Positions 24,655-36,424 of a stretch of DNA of 64,000 bases are shown here, in pieces (the first letter of the stretch is position 1; every line of letters starts with the position of its first letter). A model generated the notes under the pieces. It saw nothing but the letters and a program-made list of their open reading frames with translations. It ran no database searches and was not told the DNA's origin. The DNA comes from Leptoclinus maculatus. Its lineage: Eukaryota > Chordata > Actinopteri > Perciformes > Stichaeidae. The stretch spans positions 5,001-69,000 of the forward strand of contig JAVDOI010000171.1 of assembly GCA_032191485.1 (NCBI GenBank), given 5' to 3'. The translations under genes were made by a program, and so were the position numbers.

Positions 24655-25055
24655 CAATGACCACGTTTATATGCACCAAATATTCCGTTTTTTTGCTCTT
24701 ATTCCCAAAAAGACGATATTTCTTTACGTGGCTGATGAAAATTAGTATTCCCGTTTACACGCAGCCGCGCATATTCTGTTAAACGTAAAAACGACCCCGT
24801 GACGTACACGTTTTAACGGCCACGTCACCATCTTACCAGCATCACGTGGTCCATTTGAGGAGCTCGCCGCTTCCTCGTCAGCGGGCCGGTGAATCCCAAT
24901 TCTACGCCGTTCTCGGCTGTTGTTTTGACGGGTCGATGCCCTGAAACGTCATTTATCACGTCAAAGTATGGAAAAGTGGAACGACAGGAGCCGCTTGTGC
25001 CCATGTGAACACAGTCATTGTTCGGTGGGTATGACGTGGAAAAACACGACTTCTG
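24655..25055 (+). mobile_element. Probable DNA-transposon-derived fragment
   Basis: It begins CCACGTTTATATGCACCAAATATTCCG, and within 110 bp a related string recurs: CCCGTTTACACGCAGCCGCG then CATATTCTG. This style (CGTTTACATGC...ATATTCCG) is familiar from fish interspersed elements. CpG content is clearly higher than in the flanks. No transposase frame is present and no second copy lies in this window. Confidence 0.35.
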
Positions 25056-25088
25056 TTGTTATGTCCGATCTCATATATATGTATCTAA

Positions 25089-25244
25089 CTATGACAGTCG
25101 CCTGGATCTGATTTGGAAAAATAGGAAATCTGTCACATGAGAGCAAAACATTTGTTCCTGTTCAGTGTATTGTGTTGCAGCGTTTTGTTTTGGACGAACG
25201 TTCTCGTTACTACATTGTGTCGGTTTGTATTTAAAACCAACGAA
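25089..25244 (-). other. Candidate terminal exon (unidentified)
   Basis: On the minus strand an excellent acceptor (CTCTCTTTTCTTCAG) ends just before 25244. The frame after it is open for 51 codons to a TAG at 25089-25091 and includes FVGFKYKPTQCSNENVR and TEQEQMFCSHVTDF. A second frame is open for 36 codons, so the open frame alone says little. I see no related protein. It could be a last exon, but pseudo-exon is the likelier reading. Confidence 0.18.
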
Positions 25245-25351
25245 CTGAAGAAAAGAGAGTAAAGGAGCTTTAGTTTCCGACCAACACGCCCTCTCACATG
25301 TACGCCTCCATGCTTTACCGGATACACCGACCACAACAGATGGGACCCCCC

Positions 25352-25352
<1 letters not shown>

Positions 25353-25415
<63 letters not shown>
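25353..25415 (+). repeat. (AC)n microsatellite
   Basis: A perfect AC run of about 63 bp. Confidence 0.97.
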
Positions 25416-25419
<4 letters not shown>

Positions 25420-25508
25420 CTACTCCAACACATGTTACCTCTTTTTGTCAGGGCGGCTTTAGACCCTTATTGCCACAGTCAATTAGTCCGTCTGACAGGA
25501 CTAATCAG

Positions 25509-25510
<2 letters not shown>

Positions 25511-25564
<54 letters not shown>
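25511..25564 (+). repeat. (CA)n microsatellite
   Basis: A perfect CA run of about 54 bp. Confidence 0.97.
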
Positions 25565-25567
<3 letters not shown>

Positions 25568-27038
25568 GGGAAACTACTCTCATATAAGACTTGTTGTTGC
25601 TAATCATGTGTGAACTACCAGCATTCCCAAACAGTAATCCGTTACTAGGTGTGTGTGTTCTTGTTTTGTGCACATGAACCTTCCAAACAACTGAACGCAG
25701 CCAAAACCAACTGATGTGTTTTCTTTTATAATTCGTCACCTCTCACATACTTAACGTCTTTGTGGTGCACATACGGAGGCAGGGGAGGAAGTGGGATTAT
25801 TGGAGCAAAAACTGAAACGCACGTGTGACGGTCAAGCTAATAAAGTGGATATTAATAGCCGAAGCCTTGTTAAAAAAAACACAAAAAAGCGGGGGGGAAA
25901 GCTTTGAAACTGGTCTAATTGCTTGCATTGCATTTTTCAGTTATTGAAAGTGAGCTGCAGACGAATTGGTTGCTACCAACAGGAACAGACGTTGTTTTAA
26001 ATATTTAAAAAACTGCTAAATGTTGAGTTTCAGTCAAAATTAGGTGCAAAAAAAGTTATTTTAGTTGATTATTACAGAAGCTGACCAGGTTTGAGTGACT
26101 TTGAATGTTAATGTTTTCCCAATGATTTTAGTTTTTCCCGTTTTAAAAGGTGTTTTTACCAACACCTCCGCTCATGTAGCGTCAACGTTATCGATCTTCA
26201 GCATCTAAACTGGAGTTGGAACGAAGCTGCATTCAACCTGCGGTTCTGATGATGGAAACATGGTGGAGGAGGGTTTCTTTTGATTGATATCAATTGAAAT
26301 CTTTATAGTTATTTCAATGATCACATCTTAAGGGGCGAATGAATACAAATTAAATCAAATAGATATCACCATGAAACTTCACAGGTTGATTACTGACATT
26401 AAGTGGGGTTTTTTCCGCATCACAAGTTTTCTGAAATTGATGAATTTAGATGAAATCTACACACAAAAATAAACAAAGTTGTAAAATAACATCCTAAATG
26501 TGTATTTTACATGTTTTCATTCCACTAGTCTGAATGAAAACATGGAGTGGAAGCAAAATATTTTCTTTTTTTTTGTAGTTCCACTGAAATCCAATTTTCT
26601 TCTTCCTGAATTCAGTGTAAATTTGTTAATTCTGACTTCATGCCGTACCAGTAAGCAGCCTGTCCAACCAGTAAAACCATGACCATATGTGGACATGAAG
26701 TCGCCCCATCATGTCCTGCTGCGACGTCCTGTTTCAACAGAAAATGCATCAAATTATTGGACGGAGTTCAAAATAATTCCGAGTGACTTTACTTTATCGA
26801 GTGTGTGATTCATGTTTGTGCATCTAAAAACCCACATAAAGTGATTTTTTTCCCCCCATGTTTTACTCATATTCAGAATGTTGCAGTGTTGAAATGGTTA
26901 TAAGTCTATTGGATCTCTGTTAAGAGACTCTCTGCCCACGCTGGTAAGGCACCACACTGTGCTGGTCTTAATCAGGTTTAGCAGCCGCAGCCTGTAAAGT
27001 GGCTCGCTCCCAGTCAAAGGGCTCAGTCAGCACTCAGA

Positions 27039-27040
<2 letters not shown>

Positions 27041-27093
<53 letters not shown>
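27041..27093 (+). repeat. (AC)n microsatellite
   Basis: A perfect AC run of about 53 bp. Confidence 0.97.
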
Positions 27094-27094
<1 letters not shown>

Positions 27095-27909
27095 CGATCT
27101 GACTTCCTCTGTTCAGGCCACAGTCTCTCTCTGCTTCCTGTGTGTCTGACAGAACGAGCGAAAACATTCACTTTCAACACACTTTCACTTCGTCTTCCTG
27201 CAGCCTCTCCGGTTGCTGAACATGAGAGAGGAATTAAGGGAAGAGACGGATCATTAATACCGACGACAACAACAGTCATGTTTCATTTAACCAGCTTCAC
27301 TTTTATATTTGACCCCAAACATTCATTCACAGGACATATTCTCACCACAAATCACAACAAATCCAGGTCTCACTTCAGGACTCAAGGGTGCAGGAATGAA
27401 GTTTGATACGTAACATTTTCTGATTTGTGTTCGCACTGAGAACGGTCATTGTTGTTTTTTGTTTGTGGACATTATTAAGATCCCCTCCAGACATGCTTTG
27501 AGACAAATGAATATACTCTGCTTTGACTAACTAGTTTGCTGGTCACAAAATGTCTCGTACTAGTTACATGTTGGACTACGATTGGCTTTCAAATGACTTG
27601 TAATCTTTTACATTTTTAGGTGAGCACAGATAAACTTTCCCTCTTCAGCAGATTAATGTGAAAACAGCGTTTCAGTGTCATTATTTCATTCTGCACAGTG
27701 AAGCTCAAACATCCAAGGAGCAACATTATGGCCAATGTGTCAATCAAGAGTCTTGAGATGTGACTCAGCAAGGTTGCAGCTTTTAGTTTTTTCATTCAAT
27801 GAAAACTTGAACAGTAAATGCCTTTGAAAGGGTTTTGTTAAAATATTATAAAAATGTTGTCAAAGCAAAGCAAAGCAAAGCTCAAACAGCAGGTTTATCT
27901 TCATTTTAT

Positions 27910-28015
27910 CAGGCGGCAACCTCCGGTTCTGACAAGTGAAGCCGATGCTTCATGTGTTAAAGCTGCATTCTCTCTAGTGTCCACCAGGGGGCGACTCCTC
28001 TGGTCTGTATGGGGA
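27910..28015 (-). mobile_element. hAT-type miniature element, copy 3a (3' end only)
   Basis: It begins CAGGCGGCAACCTCCGGTTC, the reverse complement of the family 3' end, and runs through GTGTCCACCAGGGGGCGACTC to GTCTGTATGGGG. It then breaks into the ACTTACT-type tandem repeat. A second terminus of the same type starts at 28217. Confidence 0.75.
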
Positions 28016-28059
28016 CTTATTGATTGGGACTTACTTACGGGGACTTCATAACAGGGACC

Positions 28060-28210
28060 TACTTACGGGTTCTTACTAACAGGGACTTACTGATGGACAC
28101 TTACTAATGGAGACCTACTAATGGAGACCTACTAATGGAGACCTACTAATGGAGACCTACTAATGGAGACCTACTAATGGAGACCTACTAATGGAGACCT
28201 ACTTACTGGG
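28060..28210 (+). repeat. 14-bp minisatellite inside element copy 3
   Basis: Seven exact steps of GGAGACCTACTAAT are seen, with starts at 28109, 28123, 28137, 28151, 28165, 28179 and 28193. They are preceded by degenerate GGGACTTACT-like units from about 28020. The array lies between two copies of the miniature element's 3' end. Confidence 0.93.
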
Positions 28211-28216
28211 ACGTAC

Positions 28217-28604
28217 CAGGCGACAACCTCCAGTTCTGAAAAATGAAAGTGTCTTAAACCTGCATTCTCTGCATTGGCCAGCAGGGGGCGACTCCTCTGG
28301 TTGTATAGAAGTCTATGAGAAAATGACTCTACTTCTCTCTTGATTTATTACCTCAGTAAACATTGTAAACATGAGTTTATGGTCTCAATCTCTAGTTTCA
28401 AGTCTTCTTCAATACAACATGATGTTCATTTAGTAACTTATGTTCCATTTAGAGTCAAACAGACCATAAAGCAGGGTATGCTTTAGGGGCGGGGCTTACT
28501 GTGATTGACAGGTCTCTACCAGAGACGTATACGGCGTCTCTACGTCACTCCTCTGTCGTTCAAATATGGTAACTTATGTTCATTGGTTGCAAAAAGCCAA
28601 GATG
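28217..28604 (-). mobile_element. hAT-type miniature element, copy 3b
   Basis: A minus-strand copy starting CAGGCGACAACCTCCAG and running through AGGGGGCGACTCCTCTGG, CATTATG-equivalent sequence, CTGTGATTGACAGG, ACGGCGTCTCTACGTCAC and TTCATTGGTTGCAAAAA. The family 5' end (CATARACTGT) is missing, so the copy is truncated on that side. Confidence 0.8.
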
Positions 28605-28926
28605 TTTTACTCTGTAGAACAATTCAATGAATCAGAAGTTTTAAAAATGAAATAACGACCGTATTGTTTTGTGTGTCACTGTGTTTCTACTTAAAAAAGA
28701 AAAGTTTGCATCATTACTGAATGTAATGATCCATGGATGGAGTCTACAGATACATGAGCTGTGCCGGAGGACGCCATTGGCACGAGCAGTGGGCGACAGG
28801 ACCCCACACCCAGAACAAAATGACAGCGCATAGCATCAAACAGACAGAAGACTATACACAGCGACTACAAACATACGTTCAGCAGAGTCACTGTGCGTGG
28901 CAGTGTGGTTGGTAAACAGTCTGGAA

Positions 28927-28944
28927 GGGGGGGGGGGGGGGGGG
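28927..28944 (+). repeat. Poly-G run (18 G)
   Basis: An uninterrupted run of 18 G. Confidence 0.95.
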
Positions 28945-28949
28945 ACAAT

Positions 28950-30620
28950 GAAAGTGCAGCAGTGATTGGTCTGGTCAACCGCATGGTTATGACAATGAGA
29001 TCCATATGAGTGAACTCGACAGTTATGATCAGCACAAAGACAAAAGAAAGTAACACAACATCACCTTTGAATGTTGATTTGGATATCAAGATACTTCTGT
29101 TTTTGTGTGCATCATTCTGTGAAGTTTGAAATATTTGAATTAGTTTTGCTAACATTTTATTTCAGTTCATGCATGGAGAGGGTGATTTCTGATTTTTGAT
29201 ATTAAGTGGTTTCTGCAAGTAGCCTTCAATTCTGCAAAGCTCATTACAACTGACTAAGCAAGTCTTAAATGTTGTAAAAGGAGCAGATTGATTTTTTTTA
29301 AAGTGATTTTATTCGTGAATTTCTGTCCCTACTCATCTGAAAGTCGTGTTTCCTGCTGTAAAAACAAAGCTAAATTACACCCGAGAGGTCTGAACAGTCA
29401 ATTTGACCAAAATAAAACTAAGCTCTGAACTTAGTTTGTTTCCATTATTTAATTAGAAGTGAGCCCAATGTTAGTAAGAGTCATACGAGGGACTATTCTG
29501 ATGATAAGTTTCACTTCCTCCACGACTGTCTGCTCAACTGTAGTTAAAAACTGTGATCTTAAACATATCCAACAACCAACAATCTTTAGTCAAACCTTTC
29601 TTAGTTGACCTAATGTGCACCTCTGATTTAGACAAGGCTTGCTTGATAAATTGCATGATACACAGCTTGTAACATAGAAAGGTTAGACTACAACTTAGAA
29701 AACCAGCACAAACTGTTTATTTTTTACCTAATTTCATGCGCACCGTTGTGTCCCTTTAAATCCTGCCTACTCTGACAAATGAAATGAGGTCAGATGCATT
29801 TTCTTTCAATAAAACTTGCTTCTCATTTTGGATTCACATCAGGTGCAAACTGCTGTGTTTCTGTAACAGTTGTTAGGGAAATTGCTTCATAAGCAGTGGA
29901 CAAAATGCGCACAGTGATTTTGCACTTAAGGGAAGTGATCAACAAACATTATGCAAAAGTGAAATGTGTTGGATTGCTGCCACGCTGCAGGTTGGCTAAC
30001 GGCGTGTTGAAAGTGAGTGAAGACACGAAAACAGACGTGTGAAAGACGGCACAAGTTCGGTTGCACAAACGCCGTTGGGTCCCCTCACTCTTTCCTGCTC
30101 AGCGCTCACAGGAAGTAAATCGGTTGTTTGCTTCTTGCGTGAGAAGAAGGAGGAAGTATTTTTCTGGTGACGTTATTCACACGCGGACAAACAGAAATAA
30201 CCTGAGTTGTATTTTTGTCTTTTTTCTCTCTCACACTCTCCATCCTCAACAAACTGCAAAAAAAAAAAAAAGAAATGCAGAAGTGTTTAAAAGAAGATGT
30301 TATGACTAAGTGTCTGTATGGTTAGCGCTGTCTAGCATTTCTGCTACGATTAGCCAGTGAGCAATATTGTTATTTTCCCCGTCATACTTGGGCTGTTTCT
30401 CTGGAAAACTGTCAACCGCAGAAGCTAAAGGAGTTTAAACTCTCTAAGAACAATTGCACTAGCTTAAAAACTAACAGTGGCTAACTCCAGATGGATGTCA
30501 AACATAATACAAGACATCACATTTCACATTGAGCCTTTAAATAATGCATCATTTAACTTGGTTTTCATGTAGTGTGATGCTGAAAAATAAGCATTTTAAG
30601 ATTGTAAACTTGTTGTGCAT
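28950..30620. other. No gene seen; unique AT-rich sequence
   Basis: There are no tandem repeats or transposon signatures. A short plus-strand block at 30103-30138 has a good acceptor and a GTGAGAAG donor but encodes only RSQEVNRLFASC, too little to support an exon. Confidence 0.5.
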
Positions 30621-30622
30621 CA

Positions 30623-30852
30623 GCTGATGCTTTGCTAATTTTGCTAACTGGGCTAAATGCTAAATGTGTGCTAATCCTTAGTTTATGAGTAATTTATACA
30701 TCTGATGCTGTGTTAATTGCTGATCAAGCTAAATGACAAATTCATGCTAATCCCTGGGCGATGAGTCATTGATACAGCTGATGCCCCGCTAACTGCTAAT
30801 CAAGCTAAATGCTAAATGCATGCTAATCTGTGCTGACGAGTACAATGATTCA
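30623..30852 (+). repeat. Degenerate minisatellite, three units of about 77 bp
   Basis: Three successive units begin near 30623, 30701 and 30777. Each has CTGATGC, GCTAA-type words, an AAGCTAAATG-like core, then a CATGCTAATC-like block and ATGAGT. GCTAA is repeated many times within units. The units have diverged, so the array is old. Confidence 0.75.
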
Positions 30853-31458
30853 TATTGTGAGATACTTCACAGAAACTCGCGTTGGTTAATCCGTCAGAAG
30901 CAAATTAAGAAATGTATCTGCAGCTGCTCTTGTGCGTCTTAGTGTGTGTGTGTGTGTGTGGGAAAGAATTGGGAAATAATCACCGCAGATTACGGACGTA
31001 TGCTTGGTCACCATGAATCATTTTCGGTGCTAATCAGTGTTACATTCTCATCGGCTGTGACGACTGATGTAATGTGCTAGACGAGGTAGCTCAGACTCTT
31101 TCATTTTTTACATTTTGTTTCCCTTTTAATCAAGAATTGCTCTGATAACAAAGGGCCAGTGTGTCAGGAACTAAACTGTGGGAGGAATACAAATTCACAG
31201 CAAACATAATCCCATGAACAGAACGATCAGCCAGTTCAGCCAAAATGTCATCATCAAAAGAAAAGTCATATGTACTGTGCTACGGCTCACTAGACTAATA
31301 CGTTGTATGAATAGTTACATAATCCATTAACAGTGAATTTATGCTGCACAATCGCAGGTTGTAAAGCGGTTGGAATACTTTAGTTCGGCCTAAATGTATC
31401 AGTGTGTAGACATTGGGCACACCACATGCCAATCACTCGCCGCTTTCTCCTCTTTCAG

Positions 31459-31615
31459 CCCACTGCAGGCCTCCTTTGCTGTTGTGGTTGCCAGATCTGA
31501 GGGGGGGGGGGAAGAAATCCCCCTTAAACGCAACCAGGCCATTGATGGCAAAATGGCTACCAGACCGGAGAAGAAGGAAGACACGGAGGAGAGGAAGCGA
31601 CGTGCGGCTCTGTGA
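31459..31615 (+). other. Candidate terminal exon (unidentified)
   Basis: A strong acceptor (CGCTTTCTCCTCTTTCAG) ends at 31458. In the frame starting 31460 the sequence is open for about 51 codons to a TGA ending at 31615. It reads PLQASFAVVVARSEGGGEE, then KRNQAIDGKMATRPEKKEDT and ERKRRAAL. The last part is basic and protein-like, but a ten-base G run sits inside the frame and a second frame is also open. I do not recognise the protein. Nothing else in the neighbourhood supports a plus-strand gene. Confidence 0.22.
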
Positions 31616-31677
31616 TGGCGGTGTTGAGGACAGTCTCCGCGTGTGGCATGTATATGTCTGTCTGTGTGTATATGTTT

Positions 31678-31711
<34 letters not shown>

Positions 31712-31889
31712 CAATGTGGGAGAATGTGACTGTACTGTATATATGTGCGTTTGCACGCCTTGTTGTCTGTCATTCCGCCCGTGAGCAACCACTGTTTACA
31801 TACACAAAGCTGAGCAGGGGTGGCACTGTGTGTGTGTGTGTTGGTGGGGAGGCAGGGGTGTTAGCAGTCATTGGGTTTCAGTGGTTAAC

Positions 31890-32350
31890 CCCTAAACTTT
31901 TTATTTTTCGGAGGAGCTGGAGATCGGTGGGGGGCATTTGAGCATCAGCACTGGTGTGTGGGCACGTTATGTTCTTTATGGGCCAGAAACAATCAGGAGG
32001 GGAGGAAGTGAAGGGTAAATAGGGGTGGGAGGAGAGCGGGTAAGGAAGTAACTGCCCCCCCCCCCCCTCCAAATACCCAACATATACCCCCCCCTGCAAT
32101 CCCACTATCCCCCTCCTAAGAACGCCCTCACACCACCACCGGAGGGAGAAGAGGAGGCTGCTGGACCACAGACCACCCAGAGAGATGGAGACAGACAGAC
32201 ATGAAGACAGACAGACATTAAGATGTAAGTTAGACAGACAGATTAAGAGCAAATGTAAAGAGTCAGACAAAAAGAAATGAGGAAGGAAAGATAAAAAGAT
32301 TAAAATAAAGGAGGGAAATCCGTTGAACAGAAAATGACAGAATAACAGGG
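31890..32350 (+). other. Purine/pyrimidine-biased low-complexity tract
   Basis: It holds GGAGG-rich strings, a C run interrupted by TCC (32056-32095) and repeated GACAGACAGACA/TTAGACAGACAG words at 32190-32245. It contains no coding signal. Confidence 0.6.
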
Positions 32351-32832
32351 TCATAAAGAAACTGGAAATTTATGAATGAATTAACAAAATAAGAAAAGAA
32401 AGCTTTGTTCTTTCACAGTAATAAACACATTTGATAAAAAAACAACTAATTCCTGTATTAAATGCATTACTTCCTCCAAGTTACACCTTTGGAAAAGATC
32501 GGAAGAGACTGGCTTAAAAAAATTATCATACAAAAATATTGTCCTACTCTTATCAGACTGTTTCAAGCTGGACTAACTCGTCACCATTTACTAAAATGTT
32601 ACCCAAGAGTCAAAAGAAGAACTTCAACTTTCAACTTTGTTTTTGTCTCTAGAGGGCAGTTGGTTTTACAGCAATGCATGTAACAATGTAACAATACATG
32701 AAAGAAGATGGACAGTAAGGGGAAGGGGACGCGTCCAGAATACAACTGGTGGTGCTGGTAATCCACCATGAAGTAGATTGCCATAATAATTCAGAGGAAG
32801 AAGAAGCGTGCGCATAAGGAAAGAAAATGACA

Positions 32833-33150
32833 AGATAGATAGATAGATATATATAAACTGTATTCATCCCCAGGGGGAAATTAGTTTGTAGCAGCAGCAA
32901 ATTACAGAGTAAAATTAAATATAACGTATGGAAATGCACAATATATACAGTACAATAAAATAGCAGAGCAGATATTGAATTTGAAGGAATAGAATAATAA
33001 AAAATTTGATAAAATAGAATATTTTAAACCTCACAACAGTAAAAATAGCTCCTGTGTTTGTTGTGTTTTTTGGCTGAACAACAAGAAAAAAAATGCAAAA
33101 TGAGAAAATATAATGTGCAACCCGCTTAACGAGAGGATCCATTTTGTTTT
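32833..33150 (-). mobile_element. LINE-type 3' end with (GATA)n tail
   Basis: (GATA)n at 32833-32851, then ATATATAAACTGTATTCATC CCCAGGGGGAAATT and GTAGCAGCAGCAAATTACA. The motif TATTGATCCCCAGGGGGAAATT with an adjoining (TAGA)n is a common 3' end of fish LINEs, read here on the minus strand. The upstream part is too decayed for protein homology. Confidence 0.5.
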
Positions 33151-33458
33151 CTTCTTCTTCTCATATGCGCCACCGACTGGACTGGAAGGTGGACCAAAAG
33201 ATTAGCTTGTGCAGTCTTGCATGCTTTCTATGCATCTGCGAGGACAGATATTTTAGGCTGCATGCGGGCGTCCACATAGGAAACCCTCGTGGTCATGGGC
33301 GGGTGGCGACATTTATGCCAAGTGCACCGCAGCGTCGCGGAGACATAAGGACATGGAACGGAGGAATGTTTTTTTTTACCATATCAGAGCCGGATGAAAT
33401 TACTGCTAATGCAAACACACCACTTCCTTCCACTGCTGCTTCACATTAAACATTTTTT

Positions 33459-34690
33459 AATTCAATTCAATGAACCACGGCAGGAGGCAAGACCAGGTCC
33501 AGGTATAACCCGGATCCACAGGAACCTGTGAGGCGAGAAAGCACAGAGACTCTGGTGAAGAAGCAAAGTCAATAATGAGCATTAATGGTATCGGTAATAT
33601 GAAATAGTAATGTAAGTAATAGTAAAAGTGATATTAGCAGTGGGAGTCAGCAGGGCCATGGTGGGAGGAAGGACCAGGGTCCAGATGAAACCACGATCCA
33701 TGGAAACCTGTGAGGAGAGAAAGCACAAAGACTCCGGGGAAGAAGTAGAGTTAGTAATGAACATTAATGGGACATCAATTCATACAGACAGAGATGAAGA
33801 AGAGGAGAGAGGAGCTCAGTGTATCCTAGGAAGTCCCCCTGTAGTCTAAGCCTATACCAGTTTGTCTAGGAGGCAAACCTGAGCCAGCCCTAACTATAAG
33901 CACTATCAAAAAGGAAAGTCTTAAGCCTACTCTTAAATGTGGTGAGTGTGTCTGAAACGGGAAGCTTGTTCCACAGAAGAGGAGCTTGATAACTGAAGGC
34001 TCTGGCTCCCATCCTACTTTTTAAGACTCTAGGAACCACAAGTCACCCTGAATTAATGGAGCGCAGCTCTCTAGTATGTATAGTATGTATGGTACTATAA
34101 GCTCTTCAAGATATGATGGTGCCTGACCAGTTCAGGCTTTGTAGGTGAGTAAAAGGATTTTAAATTCTATTCTATATTTTACAGGGAGCCAGTGCAGAGA
34201 AGCTAATACAGGACTAATATGATCTCTTTTCTTAGTTCTTGTTAGTACACGAGCTGCAGCATTCTGAATCAGCTGGAGAGATTTAAGAGACTTATTAGAG
34301 CAGCCTGAAAATAAGGAATTGCAGTGATCTAGTCTAGAGGTAACAAATGCATGAACTCATTTCTCTGCGTCGCTTTGAGACAAGATGTGCCTGAGTTTTG
34401 AAATATTACGTAGGTGAAAAAAAGCAGTCCTAGAAATTTGTTTTATCTGAATTAAAAGACAAATCCTGATCAAAGGAAACTGAGATTCTTTACGGTGCAG
34501 CTGGATGTCAGCGCAATGCCATCTAGAGAAACTATATTATTAGATAACTGAGGTCGGAGGTGTTCTGGGCCTCGTAGAATAACTTCAGTTTAACATCAGG
34601 AAGTTGCAGGTCATCCAGGTTTCATCTGGTTTGATCGAGAGATATAATTGAGTATCATCTGCATAACAATGAAAGTTGTTGTTAACTGGC
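33459..34690 (-). mobile_element. 5'-truncated L2/Maui-type LINE, C-terminal reverse transcriptase to 3' tail
   Basis: On the minus strand the copy starts within the reverse transcriptase at the catalytic motif (YADD at 34665-34654, then DTQLYLS). It continues through SLDGIALTSSCTVKNLS, LRNISKLRHILSQSDAEK, VTSRLDHCNSLFSGCSNK, LQLIQNAAARVLTRTKKRD, SLHWLPVKYRIEFKILLLTY, APSYLEELIVPY, VVPRVLKSRMGARAFSYQ and LWNKLPVSDTLTTFKSRLK. It stops at 33896-33894. It is non-functional: in-frame TGAs interrupt the reading at several points and there are small frameshifts. The 3' untranslated part holds a tandem duplication (33472-33588 against 33655-33772) and ends in an inverted TTGAATTGAATT tail at 33459-33472. 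Confidence 0.88.
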
Positions 34691-35579
34691 TTTTATTATG
34701 AATTTGTCACAAAGGTAAGTGCCAACAGTGTTCATTCATCACAAATGTGTCAACAAAACAAGTGACGTTGTCAATTTGAGCATATTTCGGCAGCGGATTA
34801 GTTTAAAGTTTTGCAGGAAACTTATCAGCAAGGTCACTATGAGACGGTGAATGGAATACAAGTTTCACGTAAAATTTAGTTTTATTGATTGAGCTATTTT
34901 TTGCTGACTATATTTCATATTCCAACTCCAAATTCCCAACGCCCTATTCTTAACAGGCGGAGACAGGCAGACTGTCTGTACATGACTCGTACAAAAGGTC
35001 TGGACCATTCGTGAATTTTCTGAGTGTCAAGAGAAAATTCTTTAAACAGGAAAGAGTTCTCTTACAAAGTCAGATACAGTTCATGAGTGGTTCTTGAATG
35101 GGGCCTACTGAGTGAACAGAATAAAACAAAGTTAGAAACACTGAATTAATAAATGATGAAAGAACAAGAACGGAGACAAAGAGACACCAGAGAGAAGTGA
35201 GACAGACGTCGGGTGGGATAGGGGGACTTTTTGCTGTTGGTCCCAGGAGGAACAAACCTCCGCGCTGTTGTCCTTTTTATTTCAAACATGTTCTGAAACA
35301 ATGGAGGTCTGTCTGTCCGTGAGGCCTGTTTTCATTCTCTGCTTGTTCTGGACAAGAGCTGCACTTCAGAGAAGAGACGGAGCTTCAGGAAGAGACTGAG
35401 TGCAGGATCTCATTTATCCTCATGTGTCCTCTCACATTATACACATTTTATACAAGGGCCACTTCACGTTTCAGCTTTACGAAACTGTCGACTTTGCCAA
35501 GATTGTACGCAATTAAAAATATTTCCCGTTTAGTTTTAAGAGTGTTTGTGCAGGTGATGATGTTTGCATGATCACCTGT

Positions 35580-35625
35580 TCACACGAATATATATCTGGG
35601 TAGATAGATAGGTATCTCTGTCTGA
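35580..35625 (+). repeat. Short (GATA)-like tract
   Basis: GGGTAGATAGATAGGTATC, a short interrupted GATA array next to TATATATC. Confidence 0.5.
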
Positions 35626-35996
35626 CTGTATCTAAAGGAAATATACATGACTCTGGTTTCTGTATGTACTGATGTCTATGTACTGTTGAATGTGGGTGGA
35701 TTACAGAGTTTTGTGTTCACCACATCAGTGTTAGCAGTGTGTGTGTGGTTTCCTGCACCTCACCACTGCCTCCTCCACTCAACCTCACCGCCTCTCTTTT
35801 CTCTCTCTCTCTCTGCCACAGTTAACATCATTTAAGCTCTTTTTTCCGGTTTGCTGGATGCATTTTTATTTTCATCGGACGGTCTGAAGAAGTTTTAGTC
35901 GCTGTTGAAACGGCAGCACACCGGTGGTTTGTGTAAATGTGCGTGTACTGTGTGTGTGTGCTGTTGTACTTCGTTGAGTTATAGACCCTTAAGAGT

Positions 35997-36424
35997 GCAG
36001 CCTGGTCTCCTAAGAAATGATGTTCCCATTCAACGATACTGCATTGTACATCAGGATATTTTCTTGCCAAATATTAGTTATTCTTTGCACAGATAGAACT
36101 TTATTTGCATTGTTCTAACAAAGTTCTGGGTTTATTTCAGTCACTTTATCTTGCATCCGCTTTAAAAGTCCGACATTTTTTCCCGTCAGATTTGGACAAC
36201 CATCGGTTGTGACACACGCCAGTTTGTCCCGTTTCAGTTCCAGCTTGTGGAAGCATGCATTTACCTCCGTGAACAAATCACTCCCCGTCGTCGTTCCTTT
36301 CATCAACTGCATTGCTGCCACATGTTAACTGTAATCCAAACAAAAATATGTTTCCCTCGAAACGTCGTTGAGAATGCAGCTTAGTTGAATGGGAACACAG
36401 GTTTGTAGGAGACATGGTTGCAGA
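35997..36424 (-). mobile_element. Inverted-repeat element carrying a hAT transposase fragment
   Basis: Two arms of about 60 bp face each other (35997-36058 and 36363-36424). They share TGCARCC, GTCTCCTA, TGTTCCCATTCAAC and CTGCATT. Between them a minus-strand frame (36115-36321) reads MKGTTTGSDLFTEVNACF and LACVTTDGCPNLTGKNVG. The TGxxLF...VTTDGxPxMxG pattern is that of hAT transposases of the GTF2IRD2/ZBED5-like group. Stops occur on both sides of the fragment. No matching flanking duplication was found. The arms may belong to a different element that captured or received the fragment. Confidence 0.65.
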
